Positions 7,320 to 16,432 are shown, numbered from the stretch's first letter. The stretch: 60,031 nt of DNA from an uncultured Eubacteriaceae bacterium (GCA_946497035.1 CAMMIW010000014.1:1-60031); one strand, 5' to 3'. A program made the numbers and translations. Notes: a model not told the origin generated them from the sequence alone.

Positions 7320-9476
7320 ATGGAAATATTATTTAGATTAAGAGAAAGTTTATTAAACATAGGTATAGCAGGTATAAATATTATAGAGCAAGACTTTAGA
7401 TTAAAAAACAATATAGAACAGTTAGGTAACATATGTGAAAATATACCAGTATTAAAAAAAGTGTATACTTTATGTTTAAAATTGTTGCAAGAAGACAATA
7501 AAATTACTACATATTTAGATTTATTAGGTTTGATAGATGCAATTTTAACCACTCAAGGGACCACTATAAAAATTGAAAATTTGGAAGAAATTAATACATA
7601 TGATTTAGATATAGAGGAAAATTTATACAGTCAAATACAATCAGCAATTAATGTTTTTACAAATAAATTTTCTGGTAGATTTCAAGAAATACAAAATATT
7701 ATAGAAATAAATAAAAGAGTTATTTTAGATTATAGAGTGATAAATTATACTATTGATTCATTAAAAGATAAATATCCTGAAATACCTATTTTAATAAAAG
7801 ATTGTTTAATAGAAATTGGAAATGAAAAAATTGTAAATATTTTAAAAGAAAAATTTGCTTTAAAAGGCAAAAGTAACATTTATATACTAGAAATAATAGG
7901 TAATATTTCTAAAGAAAAAGAAAATGATTTTTATTTAAGTTTATTAGATAAAGCTAAAGGAGACTTAAAAAAGGAAGTCATAAAATGTTTATCTTATGAT
8001 AAAAATAATAAAGATATTTTATTAAATTTATATAATACTAAGAGTAGAGATTATTTCGATAATTTATTTTATTTAATGTTTAGCTTAGCTAAAATAGGAG
8101 ATGAAAATGATAATACTATTGAAGACATATTAATAGAAGCTCTAACTTCACCACACGAATATTTAAAAGAGGATTGTATAAAATGTGAGTGTATAAAATG
8201 TAATAAAAATATAGATTGTGATTCAAAATATTGCAATATGGACTGTTCTCTTAATCAAGTTTTAGAAAATAGCGATATAGTAGTTTATTTGAATAACAAT
8301 ATTGCATATTCTGAAAGCAACTTATTGGCAAATGTATATTCTAAAATATTAGAAAAAAATTTAGAAGAAAATGAGAAAATTTTAAATTTAGTTGATTTTA
8401 TAAAAAAACCAATAAAAAATAAAAAAAGTTATATGAATTTATTTAAAAGTATTTGTTATCGTTATAGTAATAAATTGGAAGAAGTTTATTTTAAATACTT
8501 AAATAGTGATAATAAATGTATACAACTTTTACTTTCTGAAATGTTAGTATATAGTATATTAAGTACAAATGATAAAAGGTTTATACAATTAGCTTTTAAA
8601 ATAAATGAAGAAGATAAAGAAGAAATGTTTATATCTTCATATTTTTTAGCTAGTTTATTAACAAAACCTTCAAAAGAAGTTTTTGAAGAATTTTATGAAA
8701 AAGTATTTCCTAAAAAGGTTAGTAATATATCATTTTCAGATAATTTAGATAAAATTTTATATGAAACTAAAGTTTTAAATTTACAAATGATATTATTTGC
8801 TATTAGATATGAAAAAGGTAAAAATATAATTAATGCAGGTAGTGAATGTGTTAGTATAAATGGTGATAGGATTAATTATTCTTTAAATAATATAGAATCA
8901 GATTTAACAAATTTAAAGTTAGATTTATATGAAAATCTTTATAGTGAGTGGTTTGCACTTGTATGTGATAAAGATAGATTAATATTTGATTTTAGTGTAG
9001 AAAATGATAGAATTTTATTTTATAAATCTTATAATATAATAGAAAATACAAATATATTATGTAAATCTAATATATTAGGATTTCTTATAAATAATAGTGA
9101 ACTTTATAATGATAAGGAAATAGGAGAATATATATATGACTATGTTTTATCAAATAGAATTCCATTTTCATTAGAATTAATTTTAAAATGTTTAAAAATT
9201 ATAAATGATTGTGGTGGTGAAAACCTTAGTTATTTAATTAGTGAATATTTGAATAAAAATTTAGATAAGGTAATTAAAGATTATGGCTATTTCACAGCAT
9301 ATTCTAGTAATTTTATAGAAGTTTTTTATAGTATGAATGACAATAATTTTAAATCAATAAAAAATGACTTTATTTTGCAACTTAATGAACGATTAGAAAA
9401 AATTAAATCTAAAGATTATAACACTAAAATATTATTAAATAAAATAAAAAATAATTTTGATTATTTATTAAATTAA
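7320..9476 (+). CDS. 718-aa helical-repeat-like protein with cysteine cluster, MoxR/VWA operon
   Basis: Not a family I can name. The N-terminal 270 residues look like repeated amphipathic helices (HEAT-like). At residues about 286-310 there is a dense cysteine cluster (CIKCECIKCNKNIDCDSKYC, then CNMDC), likely to bind zinc or an iron-sulfur centre. The remaining 400 residues are again helical, with hydrophobic runs but no clear membrane segment. Ribosome site GGTAGGTGA. E. coli yehLMPQ has no obvious counterpart, so this may be the lineage-specific partner or effector of the system. Its place between the SWIM and MoxR genes argues that all five products work together. Confidence 0.65.
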   Translation: MEILFRLRESLLNIGIAGINIIEQDFRLKNNIEQLGNICENIPVLKKVYTLCLKLLQEDNKITTYLDLLGLIDAILTTQGTTIKIENLEEINTYDLDIEENLYSQIQSAINVFTNKFSGRFQEIQNIIEINKRVILDYRVINYTIDSLKDKYPEIPILIKDCLIEIGNEKIVNILKEKFALKGKSNIYILEIIGNISKEKENDFYLSLLDKAKGDLKKEVIKCLSYDKNNKDILLNLYNTKSRDYFDNLFYLMFSLAKIGDENDNTIEDILIEALTSPHEYLKEDCIKCECIKCNKNIDCDSKYCNMDCSLNQVLENSDIVVYLNNNIAYSESNLLANVYSKILEKNLEENEKILNLVDFIKKPIKNKKSYMNLFKSICYRYSNKLEEVYFKYLNSDNKCIQLLLSEMLVYSILSTNDKRFIQLAFKINEEDKEEMFISSYFLASLLTKPSKEVFEEFYEKVFPKKVSNISFSDNLDKILYETKVLNLQMILFAIRYEKGKNIINAGSECVSINGDRINYSLNNIESDLTNLKLDLYENLYSEWFALVCDKDRLIFDFSVENDRILFYKSYNIIENTNILCKSNILGFLINNSELYNDKEIGEYIYDYVLSNRIPFSLELILKCLKIINDCGGENLSYLISEYLNKNLDKVIKDYGYFTAYSSNFIEVFYSMNDNNFKSIKNDFILQLNERLEKIKSKDYNTKILLNKIKNNFDYLLN

Positions 9477-9502
9477 ATATATTTAACAAAGGAGAAATTT
9501 TT

Positions 9503-10585
9503 ATGAATGATATTCAACGCATGTCAGCAGAGCAAATGTATAGAGATGAAATAGAGGCATTAATAAAAAATGAAAAAAATCATATACCTAATGGCTGGAA
9601 AATGTCCCCACAATCTGTTTTAACTTATATTATAGGAGGGAAAGCAGGAAATAAAGTTATAACACCTAAATATATAGGTAACAAAAGAGTTGTAGAAATA
9701 GCAATAGCTACGCTTGTTACAGATAGAGCATTACTTTTAATAGGTGAGCCAGGTACGGCTAAATCTTGGTTATCGGAGCATCTTAGTGCTGCTATAAATG
9801 GAGATTCTACAAAAGTTATACAAGGCACAGCTGGTACAACAGAGGAACAAATAAGATATTCTTGGAACTATGCAATGCTTATAGCTAAAGGGCCTTCAGA
9901 AGATGCCATTATAAAAAGCCCAATATATAATGCTATGGAAACAGGAACTATTGCAAGAGTTGAAGAAATATCTAGATGTGCTTTAGAGGTTCAAGATTCT
10001 TTAATATCTATATTATCAGAAAAGAGAATTTCTATACCAGAATTATCTAAAGAGCTACCAGCACAAAAAGGGTTTTCAATAATAGCTACAGCTAATACCA
10101 GAGATAAAGGTGTTAATGAAATGTCTTCTGCTTTAAAACGTAGATTTAATATAATTGTTTTACCTTCACCACAAGATTTATCAACAGAAATAGATATAGT
10201 AAATACAAGAGTTGAGCAATTATCTAAAAATTTAGATATTAATGCTAATTTACCATCAATAGATACTATAGAAAAAGTTTGTACTATATTTAGAGAAATA
10301 AGGAATGGGTTAACTCTTGATGGCAAACAAAAAATTAAACAAACAAGTGGAGTTTTATCTACTGCTGAGGCAATTTCAATACTTGCAAATAGTATGGCTT
10401 TAGCTGGTAGCTTTGGTAATGGAACAATAACTAATTTTGATTTAGCTTCTTCTTTACAAGGTGCAATAGTTAAAGATGAAGAAAAAGATGCTAATTTATG
10501 GATAGAATATTTAGAAAATGTAATGAAAAGAAGGGGTTCAGAGTGGTTAGAACTTTATAAAGAATGTAGAAACTTAAATAAATAG
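9503..10585 (+). CDS. MoxR-family AAA+ ATPase (YehL-like)
   Basis: 360 aa. Walker A GEPGTAKS lies near residues 79-86, a Walker B-like segment IARVEEISRC follows, then sensor 1 in IATANTRDKGVNEMSSAL and the arginine-finger region KRRFN. MoxR ATPases remodel partner complexes and act with VWA-domain proteins; a VWA gene lies two genes downstream. Length and gene order match the MoxR member of yehLMPQ-type clusters. Ribosome site AAAGGAG; the DUF5682 gene begins 10 bp after its stop. Confidence 0.9.
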   Translation: MNDIQRMSAEQMYRDEIEALIKNEKNHIPNGWKMSPQSVLTYIIGGKAGNKVITPKYIGNKRVVEIAIATLVTDRALLLIGEPGTAKSWLSEHLSAAINGDSTKVIQGTAGTTEEQIRYSWNYAMLIAKGPSEDAIIKSPIYNAMETGTIARVEEISRCALEVQDSLISILSEKRISIPELSKELPAQKGFSIIATANTRDKGVNEMSSALKRRFNIIVLPSPQDLSTEIDIVNTRVEQLSKNLDINANLPSIDTIEKVCTIFREIRNGLTLDGKQKIKQTSGVLSTAEAISILANSMALAGSFGNGTITNFDLASSLQGAIVKDEEKDANLWIEYLENVMKRRGSEWLELYKECRNLNK

Positions 10586-10595
10586 AGGTGATATT

Positions 10596-12839
10596 ATGCA
10601 AATTTTTGGTGTAAGACATTTTTCACCTATGGGAGCATATCATTTAGTAAATTTTTTAAATGATAAAAAGCCAAAACTTATTTTAATTGAAGGACCTTCA
10701 GATTTTAATGAATTTATACCAGAAATAACAAAACCAAAAGTAAAGTTACCTATTGCAATAATGGCTTTTACAAGCAATTTACCAATAGAAACTTTAGTTT
10801 ATCCTATGGCAGAATATTGCCCAGAATATCAAGCTATTTTATGGGCGTATAAAAATAAATGTGAATGTAGATTTATAGATTTACCTACAAATGTGTTTTT
10901 AGCCATAAGAAAAAAAGTATCTAAAGAAGATATAGAAGAAAATAAAAAAACTTTTAATATTTATGAAAGATTGGACAGGCTTTCATATTATGGAGATTAT
11001 CAAAATTTTTGGGATTATACAATAGAATATACTAATACATATAATGATTACTTAAAAGGTGTAAACACTTTTAGTACAAATCTTAGAGAGCTAGTTGAAG
11101 GTAGTGAAAAAGACTATCCAGAAATAATAGTGCGTGAAAGCTATATGAAAAGGCAAATAAAAGATGCAATAGATAGTGGTATAAATGAAGATGAAATAGT
11201 AGTAATTACTGGAGCTTATCATATAAACGGATTATTAGATAATGTTTATATGACAGATGATGAAATAAATTTATTACCTTTTGAAGAAACTAAAAAAACC
11301 CTTATGCCATATTCTTATTATAGAATATCTAATATATCAGGTTATGGGGCTGGTAATAAAGCACCTGCCTATTATGAGCTTATTTGGAAAAATAGGCACA
11401 ATTTAGATAATTTAGCTTCTACTTATTTATCTAAATTAGCAAGAGAGTATAGAAAAAACGGAAACATACTTTCATCTGCACATATTATAGAGGCTACTAT
11501 TTTAGCAAAAAATTTAGCAAAGTTAAACGGGTTTAATATACCTTGTTTAGAAGACTTAAAAGATAGTGCTATAACTTGTATAGGTGAGGGAAGTAAAGCA
11601 AGTTTAGCTTTAGCTTTTGTTAGTGTTGAAATAGGTAAAAAAATAGGAAGCTTACCTTTTGGTATAAGTAGAAACTCTATACAAGATGATTTTTACAAAA
11701 ATCTAGAAGAATTAAAACTTGAAAAATATAGAACTAATAGCTATCAAGAATTAAAACTTGATTTAAGAGAAAAAATAAATGTTAAATCTGAAAAATTAGC
11801 TTTTATCGATTTAGAAAGATCATTTTTCTTACATAGATTAAGAGTTTTAAATATAAATTTTTGTACTATAAAAGGTTCTTCACAAAAAAATGCTACCTGG
11901 GCTGAATATTGGAATTTAAGATGGACACCAGAGTGTGAAATAAGGCTAATAGAAAATTGTTTAAATGGTGATATAATTTCACAAGCAACTTCTTTTGTTA
12001 TAAAAGAAAAATTAAATAAAGATATTGAAATAGTAGAAATAGCTAATATTTTAAATGATGCTTTTTTGTGTGGTATGCCTGAATGTATAAAATATAGTTT
12101 AGATTTATTACAAGAAATTTCGGTAGATGCTATTTCATTAGTACCAATAAGTAAAACTATTAAAAGTATAACTAATATTTTAGCTTTTGGAGATATTAGA
12201 AAATTTGATGTAGAACCATTAAAACCTATTGTAGAACAATTATTTTTAAAAGCCTGTTTAATATTAGAAAATGAATGTATTTGTAATAATATAGTTTGTA
12301 ACAAAATAATAGAAGCTATTTCAACATTAAATGAAACATATGTTACTTTAAACTTTTTAGATAGAGATTTATTTATAAAATTTATAAAAAATATAGCTTA
12401 TAAAGATTTTTATAATAGTAAAATATCTGGTTATTGCACCTCGTTATTAATTGAAAAAGGGTTAATATCAAATGAAGAACTAGAACAAATTATTGAATTT
12501 CGTATGTCAAAGGCTATACCAGCAGATTTATGTGCATTATGGTTTGAAGGAATATCTATGCAAAATAGATATTCTTTAATATTAAGGCTTAATTTATGGA
12601 AAAAATTAGATGAATATATACAACAACTAGATTATGAAGAATTTAAACGAGCCTTAGTATTTTTAAGACGTTCATTTGTAGACTTTTCTTCTAAAGAAAA
12701 AGATAATATAGCAGAAAATTTAGGTGAAATTTGGGGGCTAAATAAACAAAATGTAAGTGAAATTTTGAATGAAACTTTATCTATTAGTGAAAGCGAAATA
12801 ATACAAGGTTTAGATGAATTTGATTTTGATGATATATAA
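10596..12839 (+). CDS. DUF5682 family protein (YehM-like)
   Basis: 747 aa. The N-terminus (FGVRHFSPMGAYHLVNFL, then LILIEGPSDFNEFIPEI) and a later ITGAYHINGLLD are hallmarks of DUF5682. Its N-terminal part resembles the ChaN/TraB 'Tiki-like' fold, in which conserved His and Glu residues may bind metal. The C-terminal half is helical. The biochemical role is unknown, but the family regularly sits beside MoxR ATPase, VWA and SWIM genes. Ribosome site AGAGGTGAT. No signal peptide is visible, so it is likely cytoplasmic. Confidence 0.85.
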   Translation: MQIFGVRHFSPMGAYHLVNFLNDKKPKLILIEGPSDFNEFIPEITKPKVKLPIAIMAFTSNLPIETLVYPMAEYCPEYQAILWAYKNKCECRFIDLPTNVFLAIRKKVSKEDIEENKKTFNIYERLDRLSYYGDYQNFWDYTIEYTNTYNDYLKGVNTFSTNLRELVEGSEKDYPEIIVRESYMKRQIKDAIDSGINEDEIVVITGAYHINGLLDNVYMTDDEINLLPFEETKKTLMPYSYYRISNISGYGAGNKAPAYYELIWKNRHNLDNLASTYLSKLAREYRKNGNILSSAHIIEATILAKNLAKLNGFNIPCLEDLKDSAITCIGEGSKASLALAFVSVEIGKKIGSLPFGISRNSIQDDFYKNLEELKLEKYRTNSYQELKLDLREKINVKSEKLAFIDLERSFFLHRLRVLNINFCTIKGSSQKNATWAEYWNLRWTPECEIRLIENCLNGDIISQATSFVIKEKLNKDIEIVEIANILNDAFLCGMPECIKYSLDLLQEISVDAISLVPISKTIKSITNILAFGDIRKFDVEPLKPIVEQLFLKACLILENECICNNIVCNKIIEAISTLNETYVTLNFLDRDLFIKFIKNIAYKDFYNSKISGYCTSLLIEKGLISNEELEQIIEFRMSKAIPADLCALWFEGISMQNRYSLILRLNLWKKLDEYIQQLDYEEFKRALVFLRRSFVDFSSKEKDNIAENLGEIWGLNKQNVSEILNETLSISESEIIQGLDEFDFDDI

Positions 12840-12854
12840 AAGGTAGGTGATTTT

Positions 12855-14000
12855 ATGGAAAAAAAGTTAAGCCGTTGGAGGTTAATTTTAGGAGCTGAAA
12901 GTGAAGAACGTTTTAATAGTATGAATAATAATACACCTTTGATATTATCACAAGAAGATTTTATGCTTGAAAATGCTTTGGCTTCTTTATATGGTAGTAA
13001 TGGGCAAACTAGCTTGGGAAGTAGTCAAAAAGGTATTTCATCACCTTCTGTTACAAAATGGTTAGGCGATATAAAAAACATATTTGATAAAGAAATAGTA
13101 ACAATTATTCAAAATGATGCAATAGAACGTTATGGGCTTAAAGAACTTATTTTTGAACCTGAAATACTTGAAAATTTAGAACCTAATATAAATTTAGCTC
13201 AAACTATTATGTTATTAAAAGAACAAATACCTAAAAAATCTAAAGAGAGTGTTAGAGTTTTTATAAAAAAAGTTGTAGATGAAATAAATAAACTTTTAGC
13301 AGATGATGTTAGAAGGTGCATAACAGCTGCTGTAAATAAAAAACAACATTCGCCTATACCCTCAGCTGCTGCTTTAGATTTTAAATATACTATTAAAAAA
13401 AATCTTAAAAATTATAATAAAGACTTAAATACAATTATACCTGAAAAAGTATACTTTTTTGATAAGAGTTCAAATTTAGCTAATAAATGGCAAATAATTT
13501 TAGATATAGACCAAAGTGGATCTATGGGAGAATCTGTTTTATATTCTTCTGTTTTAAGTTGTTTGCTTGCCAGTATTTCTTCTATTAAAACTAATGTTGT
13601 AGCTTTTGATACTAATATTGTAGATTTAAGTGAAAAATGCGAAGATCCTGTTGATTTACTTTTTGGATTTACCTTAGGTGGTGGTACAGATATTAATAGG
13701 TCTGTAGAATATTGTAAAAAATATATAGAAAATCCTAAAAAAACTATTTTCTTTTTAATATCTGATTTAGAAGAAGGTGGAAATAGAGCAAGTTTAATAA
13801 GAAAACTTAATGAAATGAAAAATGATGGTGTAACTATTATTTGCCTTTTAGCAATCTCTAATAGTGGTAAACCTTATTATGATGAAAGTATGGCTAAAAA
13901 AATTGCTAGTTTAGATATACCTTGTTTTGCTTGCAACCCTGAAAAGATACCTGTTCTTTTAGAAAATGTACTAAAAGGTAAAAGTATACTAGATATTTAG
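12855..14000 (+). CDS. VWA-domain protein (YehP-like)
   Basis: 381 aa. The C-terminal VWA domain has a complete MIDAS: D-x-S-x-S in LDIDQSGSMGES (about 216-227), the threonine in GGGTDINRS and the aspartate in LISDLEEGG. It should therefore bind a divalent ion and a partner protein. The N-terminal 200 residues are helical, as in VWA proteins paired with MoxR ATPases. Last gene of the operon; its stop is followed almost at once by the shared block of repeat copy 4, which supplies the terminator. Ribosome site GGTAGGTGA. Confidence 0.9.
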   Translation: MEKKLSRWRLILGAESEERFNSMNNNTPLILSQEDFMLENALASLYGSNGQTSLGSSQKGISSPSVTKWLGDIKNIFDKEIVTIIQNDAIERYGLKELIFEPEILENLEPNINLAQTIMLLKEQIPKKSKESVRVFIKKVVDEINKLLADDVRRCITAAVNKKQHSPIPSAAALDFKYTIKKNLKNYNKDLNTIIPEKVYFFDKSSNLANKWQIILDIDQSGSMGESVLYSSVLSCLLASISSIKTNVVAFDTNIVDLSEKCEDPVDLLFGFTLGGGTDINRSVEYCKKYIENPKKTIFFLISDLEEGGNRASLIRKLNEMKNDGVTIICLLAISNSGKPYYDESMAKKIASLDIPCFACNPEKIPVLLENVLKGKSILDI

Positions 14001-14003
14001 AAT

Positions 14004-14138
14004 AATTTTATAATTTTAAGTCCTATATTGACAGAAGCAGATCATGAAGGTAGGCAATTTATAAAGGAAAATATAGAAACTAATAATCAATAAATAAAAA
14101 GGCTTATTAAGGTTTAAATGCTTTAGTAAGTCTTTTTT
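14004..14138 (+). repeat. direct repeat copy 4
   Basis: Shared upstream block (TTTTAAGTCCTATATTGACA), deacetylase-end core and terminator (stem halves 14096-14112 and 14121-14137). The core resembles copy 1 more than copies 2 and 3 do at the terminator loop (AAATGC rather than AAATAC). It closes segment C, and ordinary chromosomal genes follow. Confidence 0.85.
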
Positions 14139-14242
14139 AACAATATAATAAATAGGGATACTAATATTTGGATAGCTAATCATAAGTAGTTAAAGATAGG
14201 TAAATTTGAAAAATATTAATCTACTTTTAAATTTTGAATATA

Positions 14243-14271
14243 TTTACACTAAAAATAGATTATGTTATAAT
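14243..14271 (+). promoter_or_regulatory. sigma-A promoter of the 114-aa gene
   Basis: TTTACA (14243-14248), 17-base spacer, TATAAT (14266-14271), about 58 bases before the ATG. Confidence 0.7.
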
Positions 14272-14329
14272 ATTGTTAATTATATACAAAATTTTATAGG
14301 AAATAATAAAAAATAATGAGGGATTAGGT

Positions 14330-14674
14330 ATGGATATAGTACGTGCAAAAGAATTAATATTAATACTAGCAGGAGGTATAAATCCTATTACAGGTGAAAT
14401 TTTATCTGAATATGATAGTTGTAACCAAGTTGAAATTGTAAGAGCCTTATACACATTATTAGGTGAATGTGAAAATAACAAAAAGATAAATATTAAAAAA
14501 TATGAAAATGCAGGTAAACCTTGGAGTAAAGAAGATGAAAATCTTTTATGTCATATGTATGATTGTGGTAAAAGTAAAAAGGAAATTTGTAGGCATTTTA
14601 AACGTTCATCATTAGCTATAGAAGAAAGATTAATAAAGCTTGGTAAAATTAAAAATAGATATGAAATTATATAG
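14330..14674 (+). CDS. small HTH/SANT-like protein
   Basis: 114 aa. The N-terminal half (LAGGINPITGEILSEYDSCN) has a motif I have seen at the ends of helicase-associated proteins but cannot assign. The C-terminal half (PWSKEDENLLCHMYDCGKSK, then EICRHFKRSSLAIEERLIKL) reads as a Myb/SANT-like helix-turn-helix: a Trp, an acidic helix, then a recognition helix. It is probably DNA-binding. A single gene with its own promoter and a hairpin after it. The ATG has only a modest ribosome site (GGGATTAGG). Confidence 0.6.
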   Translation: MDIVRAKELILILAGGINPITGEILSEYDSCNQVEIVRALYTLLGECENNKKINIKKYENAGKPWSKEDENLLCHMYDCGKSKKEICRHFKRSSLAIEERLIKLGKIKNRYEII

Positions 14675-14703
14675 TATATAATGTATAAATAAGCTAATAG
14701 AAA

Positions 14704-14757
14704 GAAAGCATATTTTTAAAAGTTATATTTATTTTAGTTAAATATGCACTCTTTTTA
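14704..14757 (+). terminator. probable terminator after the 114-aa gene
   Basis: GCATATTT pairs with AAATATGC across a long AT-rich loop and is followed by CTCTTTTT. Imperfect but well placed. Confidence 0.5.
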
Positions 14758-15335
14758 TTATTTTAAAAGTTTTTAAAAGCTTTGTTTATTTGTTTTAATA
14801 TTTTTCATAAATTACATTAGAAATTATTTTATTTATCTAATGTTTTTATAAATTATTGTTTTTATAATATTAATAATAGGATTTTGTTTTGATAATATAT
14901 TATATGTTAAAATATCAAATGTTAAAATTACGCTTTAGTTAAATAGTTCTATAAGCTCTACCTATACCATTATTTATAAAATAGTTACTTTAATTTTAAT
15001 AGAGTTTACTCTTAAAACTGTGGAATCATAGTTAAACAGGTGTAAAATTATCCAACTATAGTACTAAAAGTTGATTTCCAAAATTAATATTGAACTTCTG
15101 CAAGTTGAATACCTTATATAATACAGTCAAAAGATTTATTTTACATATATATTCAAGTTTTTCATATTTTTATTAATTTAGTTCTTTGTATTTTATGAAA
15201 AAAGATGACAAAGTGTTGCAAATACTTTATATTAAATTTGTAACAAGTGTCATTTTTTTCATATTATAAATTAGTGATACAATTTGTTGTATTACTTAAA
15301 AAATTTAAAAGATAAATTTTAGGAGGTTTTTAACT
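14758..15335. other. gene-free stretch with a long imperfect inverted repeat
   Basis: No open frame of note. The minus strand of about 14900-15110 reads as loosely protein-like with many stops (for example GIGRAYRTI), perhaps a dead gene, but I cannot name it. At 15195-15262 a 68-bp inverted repeat (about 25 pairs, one bulge, one small internal loop) ends in T7 on the plus strand. It could be a terminator or an operator. TTGTAA (15238-15243), 18 bases, TATTAT (15262-15267) is a possible promoter for the 91-aa gene and overlaps its right arm. Confidence 0.5.
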
Positions 15336-15611
15336 ATGAGTATGCCAGTAATTAAACCAGGAGAAGGAACAAGAGATCAAGCTATAACAGATATTATCAC
15401 TTCTGTAGCTTTAGAACAAACAGCTTTATCTCATATTTTAAATGCAGAAGGTGAAAAAATTCAAAAAATAGTTGCAGAAGCTAAAACAGTAGAAGAGCTA
15501 CTTGCGGTAAATAAATCTGTAAATAGTATGGTAGATAGTATTACGAAATTAGAACTTTTGTTACAAAACAAACTTCAATTATTTGAAGGTTGTTTAAATG
15601 AACAACCTTAA
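15336..15611 (+). CDS. small conserved Firmicutes protein with 'ALSHILNAEGEK' motif
   Basis: 91 aa, strong ribosome site AGGAGGT. Residues about 25-47 (VALEQTALSHILNAEGEKIQ) are a signature found in small clostridial proteins and, as I recall, at the C-termini of some collagen-like surface/exosporium proteins. The rest is a helical, coiled-coil-prone segment. It has no signal peptide. Function unknown; a spore-surface or structural role is only a guess. It is well isolated: inverted repeat upstream, perfect hairpin downstream. Confidence 0.65.
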   Translation: MSMPVIKPGEGTRDQAITDIITSVALEQTALSHILNAEGEKIQKIVAEAKTVEELLAVNKSVNSMVDSITKLELLLQNKLQLFEGCLNEQP

Positions 15612-15630
15612 ATTAACAACAAACTAAAAA

Positions 15631-15670
15631 ATAAATACTGTAGACTAAATAAACAGTCTACAGTATTTAT
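15631..15670. terminator. bidirectional terminator
   Basis: Perfect 16-bp stem ATAAATACTGTAGACT (15631-15646 with 15655-15670) with an 8-base loop. It separates the convergent 91-aa gene and the ABC ATPase gene. Confidence 0.9.
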
Positions 15671-16428
15671 TAAATTTCCCATTTTTTTAAAGTTTCTAGC
15701 ATATAATCTTTAATATTTATGTTATAAATTTCATTTAAAATATTACTTTTTAAAATATTTTGGCTTTTATCTAAACATTTCATATTTCCATTTTGTAAAA
15801 TTAAAATATTATCTGTTAAGAGCATAGCGAGGTTTATATCGTGTATCACACCTATAATAGTTTTATTATTATTTTCACCCCATTGTTTTAAAAATTTTAT
15901 GAGCTCTATTTGATATTTAAAATCTAAATGATTTGTAGGTTCATCTAATAATATTATATCAGGATCTTGAGCTATTAGCCTAGCAAGAAAAACTCTTTGC
16001 AGTTGTCCTCCAGATAAATTTGATATATATTTATCTTTAATGTCTAGTAAATCTACAATTTTTAAGGCGTCTAAAACTATATCTATATCTTTTTTATCAT
16101 TATTTATTAAAAATCTGTTTTGATGAACATATCTACCCATCATAACAGTATCAAAAATAGAATAATTAAAGCTAATAGACATTAATTGGCTAAGCATACC
16201 AATTTTTTTAGCTAACTGTTTTCTTTTTAAAGATTTTATATTTTCATCATTAATATATATATTGCCTTCAAAATTTATATTATTTGATATACATTTTAAA
16301 AGGGTAGTTTTACCACAACCATTAGGCCCAATTATACTCAAATTTTGCCCATATTCAATATTAAAGCTAATATTATTTAAAGCTTTAAATTTATTGTAAT
16401 ATGCAGATACATTATTTATTTTTATCAT
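15670..16428 (-). CDS. iron/siderophore/cobalamin-type ABC transporter ATPase (FecE/FhuC family)
   Basis: 252 aa from ATG 16428 (MIKINNVSAYYNKF); the frame extends upstream, but only into the permease gene. Walker A GPNGCGKTT, Q-loop, signature LSGGQLQRVFLARL, Walker B DIILLDEPTNHLDF and the H-loop in GVIHDINLA are all present, so it should be active. The spacing after Walker A and the MMGRYVHQ segment fit the FecE/FhuC/BtuD group. It starts 4 bp after the permease stop, so the two are coupled. No substrate-binding protein gene is nearby. Confidence 0.9.
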   Translation of the reverse strand: MIKINNVSAYYNKFKALNNISFNIEYGQNLSIIGPNGCGKTTLLKCISNNINFEGNIYINDENIKSLKRKQLAKKIGMLSQLMSISFNYSIFDTVMMGRYVHQNRFLINNDKKDIDIVLDALKIVDLLDIKDKYISNLSGGQLQRVFLARLIAQDPDIILLDEPTNHLDFKYQIELIKFLKQWGENNNKTIIGVIHDINLAMLLTDNILILQNGNMKCLDKSQNILKSNILNEIYNINIKDYMLETLKKWEI

Positions 16429-16432
16429 AAGA

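Noticed and set aside
11744..12304. Long open frame (186 codons) on the minus strand inside the DUF5682 gene
   Set aside because: It is fully antisense to a well-supported gene, lacks a ribosome site and has no family features; such frames arise from the codon use of the sense gene.
213..14138. CRISPR array or integron attC array as explanation for the four repeats
   Set aside because: Repeats are about 105-135 bp, kilobases apart, carry a coding tail plus terminator, and there is no cas gene, integrase or attC-type fold.
14260..14481. Minus-strand frame across the start of the 114-aa gene
   Set aside because: It covers the promoter and N-terminus of a better-supported gene and resembles no protein.
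14900..15110. Minus-strand protein-like stretch, possibly a dead transposase
   Set aside because: Too many stops and no recognisable motif; kept only as a remark in the gene-free stretch.
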